Shown piece by piece: positions 11,232 to 22,716 of a DNA stretch of 64,000 nt. Each line of letters begins with the position of its first letter. Position 1 is the stretch's first letter. This DNA comes from Ganoderma boninense (taxonomy: Eukaryota > Basidiomycota > Agaricomycetes > Polyporales > Polyporaceae). The translations under genes and the position numbers were made by a program. Location of the stretch: contig CM035307.1 of NCBI GenBank assembly GCA_002900995.3, positions 2,418,001 to 2,482,000 of the forward strand, written 5' to 3'. The notes under the pieces were generated by a model. It ran no database searches. It saw nothing but the letters and a program-made list of their open reading frames with translations, and was not told the DNA's origin.

Positions 11232-12042
11232 TGTAACATCCTAAGGCGACATTAGCGGTGAAAAAAGTAATAATTAGCTTGACCATACCTTTGTGGAGGC
11301 ATTACTCTCCTGATCCCGTGTGGGGAGAGTGTCGCTGGGAGCCTGAGCGTCCTGCATCACCGCGGCCAATTGGGTGTGCTTCGTGCCTGCAGATCATCAA
11401 CAACTTTGAAGAACAGAGTATTCGCGTCCCCATTACCTGCGATATCGCGTTGGAACGTGTCGGGGGGTTGAAAGTGGAGAGGGGTGGTCATTGGAGGCAA
11501 ACTGAGGTATGTTGGGAGGGGGGTGTCGGTATGAGACGTGAGGCCTGGGGACTATCCATGCAGGGGGATATAGCCCGATGACAATCTACCGCAGCACAGA
11601 GAGGTCGTGGCAGTCATGTTGCTGGAATGCGTTGCAAGTCGGAATACAGTAAGAATACGGCAGCGATCGGAGAAGAGAACGATCGGACTAAACGCCGCGC
11701 GGGCGGTTGCAAACCAGGGCAAGATGCATGCCCACGCGGTCACGCCACCGTCACGGCCGTGTCTCAGGGCGTCTCTCGCTTGTTTTGTTCGCGTGCCTCC
11801 TCGACATTAATATTCATATTCCCTGGGGCTCTCCCCTTTTGCGTCTCTGCCTGACTCGTCCAGATGCGACATAAGTACGCTACTTAGTAGCCTTCGCAAG
11901 GCACATCTCGTGCTGAACGCCACTTGCCTCGTGCGTCTACTGCCTCCGACGTGTACATAAACGTGCATTTGTCCTTTCCCTCTACCGCAGCATCTTGCGT
12001 GTGTTCTCCCTTCCACATCGTACGTCCACCCGCCCATTACAA
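11232..12042. other. Intergenic region between two divergent genes
   Basis: This 811-bp stretch separates the starts of the VLIG-type GTPase gene (minus) and the RBR ligase gene (plus). Short open frames on both strands show no family features or splice structure. It presumably carries both promoters, but I see no clear TATA box or repeated operator. Confidence 0.5.
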
Positions 12043-14521
12043 ATGCCTCACGACATTCGCGACAATTCCCTCGACGTACAAAGAGTGTTGTTGGGTGAGG
12101 CCGCCGAATATGTCGTCACACACCCCGGCCGGAGCCAATATAGCCAAGCGGGTGGCGGCGTGTCTGCTTGCGGTCTCGCGGCCTTGAATTGCGCGAGGGT
12201 CGTGTTGGGACTTCACTCGGCTGGACTTGACCCCGCACACCTTGTGCAGGAGCTAATGAACCGCAAATTCCTTGAGGTGGGCCCATGTAATCCTTTCATA
12301 TGCTAGAGTTCTAATACCTTGCTCTATGGCCGACGGTCCATTGATCAATGTCAACATCAGGGCATTCTTCAGCCTTGTCTCTTATGGTCCAATCCGTCCC
12401 ATTTGGCCGTCGACGAAATTTACAAGGTCCCCATATTCCACAGATGTCTGGAGATGGTGAGCTCCGACTATGGCCAAGCTGGCCTGCCATACTTCGAGAA
12501 ACTAGTCTCGTACGCTCAATCCGCTCCGTCCTAATATGCCCTGTCTCACTAAATACTACTTTCCCAGGAACATAGCAGGGTACACCAAATCGCATTCGAC
12601 CTCAACTTGCGTCATCATCACTCGTCCGCCAGAGATCATAGCATGCTTCTGCCTTGCCGACGTGCCCGCCGAGCTCTTCGTCATCTTCGACTCACACCCT
12701 CGTCCCGAGAAACACCCACAAGGCGCGGCGTTCATCTTCAAGAATTCCATCCGTTCCACGGCCGAATACCTCTCCGAACTCCTTCGTTACGATGAGCGCC
12801 TTCTATCTGACAGCACAGTCCAGTGGCAAGCGCAGCTCCTCGCCCATTGTTCGGGAGACATCTTCGTCGCGCGCCCAAACGGACCGACATCCTCCCAATG
12901 GGCGGAGATTGCGCTCGATGCCAGTATGGAGGTCCTCAAGTTGCGGGCACGGGTACGAGCACTCGAGACCGACAACGAGACTTTGGAGTCCGACAAACAA
13001 CAGCTCAATGATGAGGTTTCCAAGTTGGACGACAAGGTGCTCGAGCTGGACGATGAGCTCGTGCGGCTGAGGGCTAAGCACGAACGGATACGGAGCTCGA
13101 AACACCACAACACAGGTAGCTCCACGCATAGCCTCACGTCTACGCGATCACAGGTGCCCCAAACCCCACTAGGTACTCCCTCCCCACGGACAGAGGTGTC
13201 GGTGCGCAACGCGTCGTCTCACCGACGTCTAGCTCACAGCCAGCCAGCTTCCCACACCTCCAATTACCACGCTTCCGATGCATTCGCGATGGAACTGCAA
13301 CGATCTTTCGATGCAGAGGACCGGGAGCTCAAGCAACAGATGAAACGCCTCAAGGAAACCCAGCCCACTTTCTTCGAGTGCGGTGTTTGTTTTGAGCGTC
13401 ATCAAGACGATCACCGTGCCAGTGTGATGCCCTGCAAACATTCGTACTGCCGGCCTTGCCTAAGAAGTTATGCCGTCTCAAAGATCGAGGAGCATCGTTT
13501 CCCAATCCTGTGTCCTATTTGCTTGGCGGACAAGAATCGCTCCGAGCATGGCGGTTAAGTCTGATTGCTCTTCACGTGGGCATTTACTAACGCACTTTTC
13601 GTTTCTAGAGCTGGATGACGCTGCAATCCAGCAGCTTGGTCTGAACGAAAAGCAATACGAGATTTTCAATGAGATGCAAATGGCTCGTTTCTCCACGATC
13701 ATCCATTGTCGCAAGTACGTCTTTCCCTCGACGCCCGCCAGTGTGCCCTCGTAGAGTGCTCATTTCGACCGTCGCAGATGCCTAAACACCATCTTCGTCG
13801 ACAAAGGGGAGTATCAAGAGGCGCAAGAAATCGTCTGCCCCCCCCCTCGTTGCGGGTACGCATGGTGCAAGCTGTGTTCGCAGGCCATCGAGATCGGGGG
13901 CGTGAAGCACTCGTGCGACGGCACCTTTGAACTAAACCACCTCATGCGCCAACGCGGGTGGAAACATTGTCCAGGTGAGTGCTGTCGTTTTTTGGACGTC
14001 GACGATTCTCGCACCCAGCCCTGAACTTACGCGGTCTATATTAACACTATAGGATGCCAGACGCCCGCAGAGAAGATAGATGGCTGCAACCACATGACGG
14101 TGTGTGGTGCCCAACATGTTTTCACCCGTTCCAGAACTGATATGCCTTGCAGTGCATGTCACCTGGATGCAACACGTTAGTTGTGCATTTGCTGTCCTAC
14201 AATTACCTTGGGTACCAAGGTTACTGGCGAGCAAAATTCAAAGCGCCCGTTACACCCGGTTCTACCCGCTCAAGACACGGTGTGCTCCGGATCTCCTTCG
14301 CACCTGCTCAGCAATTTCGCCAGTCCCCCCGGATCCCATGTTGTTTTCTCTACGCACCACCACCTCCTCTTCACCTTCATATATCTCGCTCTTCTTTTAG
14401 CGTATATCTACGGCTACATCGGCATCTATTGTGTTTCCAATTCATGTCTTACACTCCATTTCGACCACTTCGTATCCAACAGCCCGCGCGAGTCCAACAC
14501 CGACCCCTCCAACTGTATTGA
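12043..14521 (+). CDS. RBR-type E3 ubiquitin ligase with an N-terminal cysteine-protease-like domain
   Basis: The start is MPHDIRDNSL at 12043. Residues 1 to about 210 form a domain with a Cys in GGGVSACGLAALN (Cys43) and, near residue 170, IFDSHPRPEKHPQGAAF, a Cys plus Asp-Ser-His arrangement typical of deubiquitinase-type cysteine proteases. A coiled coil rich in Leu, Glu and Lys follows, then a Ser/Thr-rich linker. RING1 is CGVCFERHQDDHR..CKHSYCRPC..CPIC, then an IBR with CPPPRCGYAWCKLC. RING2 starts CPGCQTPAEKIDGCNHMTC and holds the expected catalytic Cys (GCNHM). Introns are short; the exon 2/3 junction (VS|NIAG) uses a GTACGC donor near 12509. After CMSPGCNT the last RING2 zinc ligands are not found in frame, so the 3' end, given here as the TGA at 14519-14521, is uncertain. 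Such ligases transfer ubiquitin through a thioester on the RING2 Cys. Confidence 0.7.
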
Positions 14522-15540
14522 CCCTCCAGCTGGCAGCTTCTAACCTCGTTCCTCGACTCTCGACCTCGCCTTTCGCCTTGGCCTTTGAATTTGACCTTGA
14601 TATCCATATTTATTATTTGACCATCACTCCTCAACTCACATTGCCATCGGGCACGTATACGACTGGATCCAATTCACTATCTACCATCACACTCCTTGTT
14701 CACACTACTCATCCAATGACTTTTTGTTGAAGTTGTAGTAGCCGCAAAGTACAGACTTTTAGCTCAATCCAGTACCCAACCTTCTTGCTACGCACGCAAG
14801 TGGCATCTAAGTTGTCCATTAGGTCGACGTCAACTATGTCGCGTAACGTTACCGCTTATGAGTTTCTGCGTATATCTACATCTACATACTACCTTGGCCT
14901 CTTTCGCAAGTCTCGTCTGAGACCTACCATCTATTTTTACCTTGATCGTACTGCCTGTACAACCCCAACAGCGATCCTTTGACCAGCGATGTCTCTCAAT
15001 TTTCAATCTCGTCCCTCAATTGTTGACCTCACCTTTTGTCTCAGTGTTCAGTGTTCCTCCTCCACCTCTGTATTCATATTCTTTACTCTCCACAGCTAGA
15101 TCCAGTGCACCCCTATGCATCACCACACTCATACCAAACCATCAGCACTCTTTCAGCTGCACCCAGCCCCTCTGCTACTTAGTCCCATCTTCCTCATGGT
15201 CTCAGATACAACGTGGACTCTGGATCGCTGTCATTTAAATTTCTCAGGTCTACTATAGCCACATGTTATGCAATCCGGTACCCAAGGTTCCTGCCGCGCG
15301 CACACGCGGCATATCTCTAGTGGGCGATTACTCACATTCTTTTACCCTCTGGCAGACACTTCTGTTATCGCTGCGGCGAGCTCATCGTACAATCCGCCCT
15401 CAAGGGGGACATTCGAAGCGCGGTGTCACGGCATTACAGAAAGTGCATGCTGATAGATCACTAAGCACCCCTTGTCCCCCTCATTTCGACCTGCTGCTCA
15501 GTGTGCCATGCTGTACTTTATTTACGCGTCTACATCATAA
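14401..15540. repeat. Diverged tandem repeat of about 465 bp in non-coding DNA
   Basis: Several short anchors recur at a spacing of 463-468 bp. CGTATATCTAC is at 14401 and 14869. CTCGTTCCTCGACT at 14545 resembles CTCGTCCCTCAATT at 15008, and both are followed by GACCTC(G/A)CCTTT. A looser third match, GGTACCCAAGGTTC, is near 15280 with counterparts near 14210 and 14773. Most differences are C/T and G/A changes. No gene is recognised between 14522 and 15739. Confidence 0.4.
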
Positions 15541-15722
15541 CAGTTGCTTAGGCTCGATGGTATACAATCACTGGCGAGGGAATGCTACATAATCGTCGCA
15601 GGTTGCGTCAGGTAGAGAGAGGGCGTTACAGCAGTATCGTTACAGAGCGGGCCGCGAGCGCAACGCGCGGTCTTTCATCGGATTCTACATGTTTTCATGT
15701 CTTCGTCGGTTCGGCACCCTGT

Positions 15723-15735
15723 GGGGGGGGGGGGG
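15723..15735 (+). repeat. 13-base poly-G run
   Basis: An uninterrupted run of 13 G lies just downstream of the eRF3 stop codon, which is on the other strand at 15740-15742. It is in the 3' flank or untranslated region. It may vary in length and is a likely spot for sequencing error, but it affects no codon. Confidence 0.8.
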
Positions 15736-15739
15736 CATC

Positions 15740-17780
15740 TTAGACAGTGAGGCCCGCGACTGCCTCAGCAGCCTCGTCGATGCCCGACTCAACGAGTTTC
15801 GTGATCTGTGTGATGGATGTGAGCCACGGCGCATCAGCAAGTAGCTGGTTGTTCATGCTCACCTTGCCAATGGCGATCGTCTTGCCCTCGTCTCGAAGCG
15901 TGAAACGACCCAGCTGGGGGTAGTCCGCGAAGCGTTCTACACAGACGGGCTGTGCGGTCTCGACGAGCGCGACGATCTTCTGGCCCCTCTTTGCAAACTG
16001 TGGCGGCTTCTTCGACTTGCGGCCTGTTGCCTTGTCGAAGTAGTGGAGCAGCGACTAGGGCATTCGGATGATAAGAAGCCGCACCACTCTAGCACCCGTG
16101 GGGAATACGGTACGTACCACAAGGCTGACCTCCTCCGCAAGGGTGTGACAGTGCATCACTGCCGAGTAGCCAGCACAAATGATGTTCTTGTGGTCCAAAA
16201 TAGCGAGCTGGGCCTCAAACTGCCGTACGGCGTGAACGGGGCTCGCGGGGCTGGTGAGCACAAAGCCGGGGCTGATGTCCTCATCGTCAACACCGCGTAG
16301 GCGGATCCGGACGTTGTCGCCACAGAGCGCGTTGTTAATCTCATCTTCCATCTCGTTGTAAATCGCGGCAACCTCGACGATGTTCTTGTTTGGCATCAGC
16401 TGCAGTGTATCGCCCTTGCGCATGTGGCCGGACTCGATCTTGCCAACGATGATCGTACCCATGTCCTTGTATTTCTCGGAGACGGGCATCATCAGCGGCG
16501 CTCCTATCTTGCGGTCCACCATTGGCATTTTGTCGAGATGCTCGAGCAGAGAGGGGCCGCTGCGCAGATGACAGGTCAACGAAGATTTTTAGGAAATTAG
16601 GGGCGAATGGTGCACATACTCCCACCAAGGCGCGACGTCCTTCGAGACTCGGTCCTTCAGGTTGACGCCAGTGTACGCAGAGACAGGGATGAAGGTGACA
16701 TCCGTCTTAACATTGAAACCGGCGGCCTTAATGAAGGGCGTGAGCTTATCCTTGATCTCGTCGTACCTCGCCTTCCGCCATTCCACTGTCGGCTCGTCCA
16801 TCTTGTTGATCACGCACACTACCTTCGAAACGCCGGCGGTCTTGACCAACATGATGTGCTCCCGTGTCTGCCCGCCCTTTTCGAACCCAGTCTCGAACTC
16901 GCCCTTGCGAGCGGAGATAACCAGGATCGCGACGTCTGCCTGTGCGGCACCAGAGATCATGGATGGAACAAACGTCTTATGACCGGGTGCGTCGAGGATC
17001 GTGTATCGCCGCGAGCTGGTTTCGAAGTATGCGCGCCCAACCTCGACGGTCTTCCCCTTCGCGCGCTCCTGCGGGGTTGAGTCGAGTGCCCAAGACAGGT
17101 ACCAGGAATCTCGGCCGGCCTCTTTGGCCTCGCGCTCGTACTTCTCCATCGTACGCTTGTCGACCATGCCGGACAAGAACAGGAGGTTCCCCCCCATCGT
17201 GCTCTTGCCCGCATCGACATGACCGATGAAGACGATGTTTAGGTGCTCCTTGACTAATCGGAGGGAGATCGTGCTCAGCAGACAAGCGATGGATACATCG
17301 GTACCACCACTCACCGTTTCCATACAAGTCCTTCAACACATCATCGTCTACGGCATTGCGCACCTCGTGTGCGATCGCACTGGAATCTGTCTTAGCGCGC
17401 TCGAGGGTGAACGACTTGGAACCGGCGGCGTTGGAAGCGGACGCAGCAGGAGCAGGAGTGGCCTTCGCAGGTTCAGGAGCGGGAGCATCATGCTTGGCCG
17501 GGGCGCTAGCAGGAGGGGGTGCACTGGGAGCAGGGGTTGCAGACTTTGACCCGCCAATGTTTAGGGAAATGGTAGCAGGTGGTGATGGGGCAGCAGCAGG
17601 GGGAGGGGCAGGTTTAGGCCCACCGATGTTCAGCGAAATCGTTGGGGGAGGAGCAGGTGCTTCTGTCTGAGGAGGTCGCTCTATGGGCGGAGGAGGAGGT
17701 TGTGCAGGTTGTTGAGGCTGTTGAGGAGCACGAAACTGGCCAGGCACGAAACTGAAGGCGTTTGCGTTGAGCTTGCTCAT
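15740..17780 (-). CDS. SUP35: Translation termination factor eRF3 (Sup35-type GTPase)
   Basis: Five exons (17780-17315, 17253-16620, 16559-16118, 16054-15863, 15805-15740) add up to exactly 600 codons with the stop, giving 599 residues. The protein starts SKLNANAFSFVPGQ after Met, a PAM2-like motif that in eRF3 binds the MLLE domain of poly(A)-binding protein. The next 120 residues are Pro/Ala-rich and repeat ISLNIGG twice. The translation-factor GTPase domain has G1 GHVDAGKS, G3 DAPGH, G4 NKMD and G5 SAY, followed by beta-barrel domains 2 and 3 (GTIIVGKIESGHMRKGD and AIGKITKLVE). The protein acts with eRF1 in stop-codon recognition and peptide release. There is no Gln/Asn-rich prion domain of the budding-yeast kind. 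It is divergent from SLA1. Confidence 0.93.
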
Positions 17781-18449
17781 GGCTACGGTGCGTATGGAAC
17801 AATAGAGTGCGTCGGATGAACGAGAAGAGATGCGAAACTGAGAGGAATGAGTTGTCTAAGGTAGAGGAGGGTGTCCGGTGTGGACGATGGAGACAAGGAC
17901 TGCTCGAGACTTTTCCTAGTCAAGTTTTCAGCCGCCTGCCGCTTCCGGCCCGATCAGAGTCACTCCCCCGATGCCCAGCAGCACCCTAGCAGCACTGGCT
18001 CGCCACCGCTCACCGTCTCAAGTACTTAACACCACTGCCTGTTCGTTTCGTAGGCCCAGTGAAGCACACATGTCATCAATGCCTCGAGGCCTGCTTAAGA
18101 CTGACGGTGGAAAGCTGCCTTGAAGGCTGCCAGTGCCGTCAACTGAACGCAAAGGAGAACTACATTCCGACTTTCAGTATTCGACACGTTAAATGGCTGC
18201 AATAAAAATAAAAATACGGACGATGTGTATGTGCATAGCCAATCGCTCTACCAACTCTAGCAAAGGAGGTGAGACCGGAGAGGCGGAGGTCCCGCTGCCA
18301 CGCTGGTGAGGAGCGCGAGGCCCGAGCGGGAGCAGCAAAGGCGCCGGATGTGATCATAGAGGGCCAGTGCCTGCCGACTCCGAGTTTCCCGAAGACCACA
18401 CTCTACATCTCCCGCTCCTCCCATCTTGTCTCGCTGTCTCCGTTTCTCC

Positions 18450-21400
18450 ATGGCCACCGAGCCATCCCACTATCTCGCAGTTCTGAAGGCCTCATATGAC
18501 TACGAGCCACAAGCAGATGCGGCGGACGAGATAGCCATCAAGGGGGACCAGCTCCTCTTTCTCCTCGAGCGCACCGACAATGAGTACGATTCATCCCCTC
18601 ATCCCCTCCTTCCAAAGCTTACGCCCTGAGTAGGTGGTGGAAGGTTCAAATCAAGTCCGATTCTCAAGAAGAGGAGGGCCCTTTGGGGCTGGTCCCCGCA
18701 GCCTACGTCGAACCGGTCAGTCACCCGGCATCGCCCCGGACTTCATCCCGCTCATCTTGTTGCTGCGCAGGCCGACCCCATACAAGTCGTGAAGGCCTTA
18801 TACGACTATGATGCCACGCAACCCACGGAGCTTACAGTAAAGGAAGACGAGATTCTTCATGTCTATGGGAAGGACGACGAGTGGTTGTTGGTGTCGAGCC
18901 CTGAGGAGGAGGGCAGAGTCGGGTATGTCCCAGGTAACTATGTTGAAGAGGTACGTATATTGTTATCATGCAGTCCTCATTGGATTCCGACGAGATTGGC
19001 GTACAGACGAGCGAGGAAGGGGAGGAGGCCACTACTGCCCCCGCAGCAACATCATTATCGTCAATCGTCGTCCCAGACTCGGTAAGTGCATGCGTCAAGA
19101 CATTATTGCCAATGTATCTTTGCTTAAGTTGAACTAGCCACCCAAACCTACACGCCCACTCAGCACATATGTCGACCCTGCCGACCGAGTCGCCGCCGCA
19201 TCCAACAAAGCGCAGGCTGACTCCATCCAGACATGGTCCGTCTCCGAAGTTGACGCTAAGGGCAAGAAGAAGAAGGGCACCCTCGGCGTCGGCAACGGTG
19301 CCATGTTCTTCGCCAGCGAGTCGGACAAGACACCAGTTCTCAAGTGGCAGACGGGCGACATTCAGAACGTTAAGCTTGAGAAGTCCAAGCACGTCCACAT
19401 CGACGTTAGCGGGGCTGATGCCACGAGTCTCCACTTCCATGCCGGTTCGAAGGATACCGCAGAGGCCATCATGCCAAGCTCGACTCCTCTCGCGCCATTG
19501 CTGCAGAAGCTGCTGGTCCGTCCACGAACGGCATTGCTCCGAGCCCCCCGCCTGCGCCTACAGAGCCTATCGAGCGCCCGCGTAGCAGTGCTCAGAAGTC
19601 CGTGCATTTTGCGCAAGACGAACCGGACGTCATTCCACCTGCAGAGACATATGAGGAGGAGGAAGAGGAAGAAGAAGAAGAGGTCCAACCCGTTCACGCT
19701 GCCGCTGAGTCTGAGGACGGACCCACGGCCGTCGTGCTGTACGACTTCACCGCTGATGGTGACGATGAGTTGACCGTCGCTGAGGGCGAAACCCTGATTG
19801 TGCTGGAAAGGGATAGTGAAGAGTGGTGGAAATGCAGGAATGCGCATGGCGCGGAGGGAGTTGTCCCTGCGAGCTATGTCGAGGTAGGTCTCAATTCCAG
19901 ACATCTACTTGTCATAAGCTCAGGCGATTTGTAGTTGGTTGGTGGCGCTGCTGCCCTACCTCCTGGTCCATCCGCCTCTTCCCGAGCTGCTGAAGAGGCC
20001 GCTGCTGCCGCCGCCGCCGCGGCGGTGGCAGAGAGAGTCGCACAGGAAGCAGCTGAACGCGAAGAGGAAGAGGAAGAGGAACGTCGTGCATCTTTGGAAC
20101 GCGAGCGTGCAGAGAAGGAGCGCAAGAAGCAAGAGGCCGAGCAACGAGCGAAAGCTGCCGCTGCTGCGGCTGAGGCGGACAGGAAGCGCCGTGAGCGGGA
20201 GCGGGAGAAACAGAAGGAGAAAGAGCGAGCAGTAGCGGAGGAGGAGGCGAAGCGGCTCAAACAAGAGGCCGCAGCTGCGGAACGAAAGAAGAGCATGGAC
20301 AAACCCCGGCAGTCGGGCGAGAAAGGACGTAAGTCGCCCGTCATTTGTTCTGTGTCGACGGTCGTGTGTTGAGTGTTGGTAGGAGGACCCCCTCCTGAGA
20401 CGTTGCGCGAGTGGCGTGACCGAACGGGTCAGTTCCGAGTCGATGCGGCCTTCCTCGGCTTCGCGAACGGCAAGCTCAGGCTGCACAAGGTCAATGGCGT
20501 TGTCATCGAGGTGCCTGCGGAGAAGATGTCGGAAGACGACTTGCGCTACGTTCAAAAGATCACCAAACAGAAGAACGCGTCATCTTCACATCGCAGGTCC
20601 GATGACGATGACGAGCCGTTGGAGTTGCGCAGGCGTTCGCTCGTGCCTGAAGCAGCTACCCGATCAAGTTCGTCTCCCCGAGCTGCTCAACAACCGAAGA
20701 AGGGGCCTACAATTGACTGGTTCGAGTTTTTCCTCAACGCTGGATGCGATGTGGATGACTGTACAAGATATGCCGATGCATTCGAGAGAGACAAGATGGA
20801 CGAAGGCGTTCTTCCCGACATCACGGAAGCGACTATGCGCCTTCTGGGTCTTCGTGAAGGTGACATCATTCGTGTCAAGAAGGCGATAGAGCAGCGGAAA
20901 CCGAAGACGGACATAAGAGAGGAGCAGCTGAAGAAGGACGAGGAACTTGCCAGGCAGCTTCAAGCCGAAGAAAACTCGAATCTTAAGCCTAGAAGCCCGG
21001 CTCCGAACCTCTTCGCCAGTTCCAACGGAGAGCTCAAGAATATGCGTCGTGGGCGTCCTCAGGCAACCAAGAGCGTGCCAACGAGCGTGGATTTGCAGTC
21101 CATTTCGACTGCCTCAGATCAGATTCAGCGTTCGTCGTCACCGTTGGTCGCAAGCCCGGACAGTGTCCAACCACCGAGTTCAAGTCCCGCAGCACCCCCC
21201 GCCAAGTCTAGTACTGCTGCGCCAGTCATCAGCGGATTTGATGACGATGCTTGGACTAACCGACCAAGCTCGACGAAACCAGTCGCTCCTACTCCACCAC
21301 CAGCTCCTGTTCGTGCTCCTTCTGCCCCTCCAGCTCCCCCTCCCCCTCCGGCCCCTCCTGTTGCCCAACCCGCCGCTGCCCCACCCATGCCAGCGGTTCA

Positions 21401-22536
21401 GGTCAGTCCCCCTCCAGTACGCGCAGCTTCCGTTGCATCTGGGGCGCCTGTGCAACAGCAGGAGGTGCCAGCGAAATCGGCGGACGACGACATCTTCAAC
21501 CAGCTCGCGCGGATCGCCGCGATCCGTGTCAGCAGCCCAGCTGCGCCCGCACCCCAGCCTGCTGTTCCTCTCGCACCTCAGCGTACACAGTCAGCATCGC
21601 TCTCCCCTCCTGCTGGCTTCCAGCAGGGTATGGGTATGGGAAATTCGCCAGTCTCGATGGGTCATGCTCTCCAAGCTCAGCAAACGGGTATGCTGTCGTC
21701 CCCGTCTCCAGTGAACATCAACGGCCCGCGCGGGCCGTTTGCACCAGTCCCCGCCAACCAGGCGTTGCTCCAGCCCCTCGTTCCAACCACCACAGGGTTC
21801 AACGGATTTGTGTCGACTCGCCCCGGAACCTCGCCGTCAGCGTTCCAGCCTGGTCCCTCACCACAGCCGTCCATGGTTCCCCAGCAGACCGGTTTCCAGT
21901 CATCGATGTTACCGCAGCAGACAGGCTTCCAGCCACAACTTTCGATGATGTCACAGCCAACCGGATTGCCAAATGGCGGCTATGGGGGCATGGGGAGTGG
22001 AATACAGCCATTCCAGCCTTCGCCTACTTTCAATGCGATGCAGCCTCGTGAGTCTCATGGTCTCGTTGAAATGCCGCCGCGAACCCTGATCGTTTCTTTT
22101 AGAACCTACAGGATTCAATCCGATACAAACGAGTAGGCATCATCTCTCACAGGTATGGTACGAGCACAAACTGATTACCACTCAGATCCCACTGGCTTCA
22201 ACCCGGGCATGAACACTGGTTTCGGCTCGCCATTCGCGAACCCCGCGCCTCCACCGCCAGTTCCGCCGGTGCCATCGCAGCCCCCTGTGAACACCAACCC
22301 TGCAAACATATTTGCACAGATGAAGAGTGGCACGTTTGCTCAAGACGACTCTGCGCCACAAGGCGCGGGTAAGTACGATGCCCTTCGTCCTAGTCGTGAG
22401 TTTTCATCCCCCTGTTCCCCGCGATATGCACTAAATCCAGTATCATCCAGCCATGCCACTCACTGCGCAGGCGACGGGCTGGGGAGGGTTTGGGAACGTG
22501 AACGGGTTCCAGAGCGGCTACGGATATCAGCACTAG
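18450..22536 (+). CDS. SLA1: Endocytic actin-patch adaptor Sla1
   Basis: The start is MATEPSHYLAVLKASYDYEP at 18450. Domains in order: SH3-1 (ending GLVPAAYVEP), SH3-2 (VKALYDYDATQPTEL to VGYVPGNYVEE), a PH-like region (GTLGVGNGAMFFASESD), an acidic linker, SH3-3 (VVLYDFTADGDDELTV to GVVPASYVE), an Ala/Glu/Lys coiled coil, SHD1 (REWRDRTGQFRVDAAFLGF), which in Sla1 binds NPFxD sorting signals, and the SAM-like SHD2 (DWFEFFLNAGCDVDDC). A Pro-rich tail follows with five LxxQxTG-like motifs (LQAQQTG, LVPTTTG, MVPQQTG, MLPQQTG, MMSQPTG), the type phosphorylated by Ark1/Prk1 kinases in yeast. It ends GFQSGYGYQH with TAG at 22534-22536 after several small 3' introns. Length and order match Sla1 well. 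Confidence 0.92.
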
Positions 22537-22716
22537 TTATCTACTCTCGACGTTAGTATCTATGGCGGACACTACATTACGCGCTGGTTTAACATCTTTG
22601 TTTCTCTTGGTCGTTCTCCCACCTCTAAGTTCACTGGAAATATTGCAATAATATACCCGAAGGAGATGGCATTATACAACGTCCGGAGTAATAAGATACG
22701 ATGCGATTGTACGAGG

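Noticed and set aside
18237..18260. Minus-strand TAGAGTTGGTAGAGCGATTGGC resembles a tRNA D arm and A box.
   Set aside because: No B box, T arm or acceptor pairing follows in the expected distance; at most a fragment or chance match.
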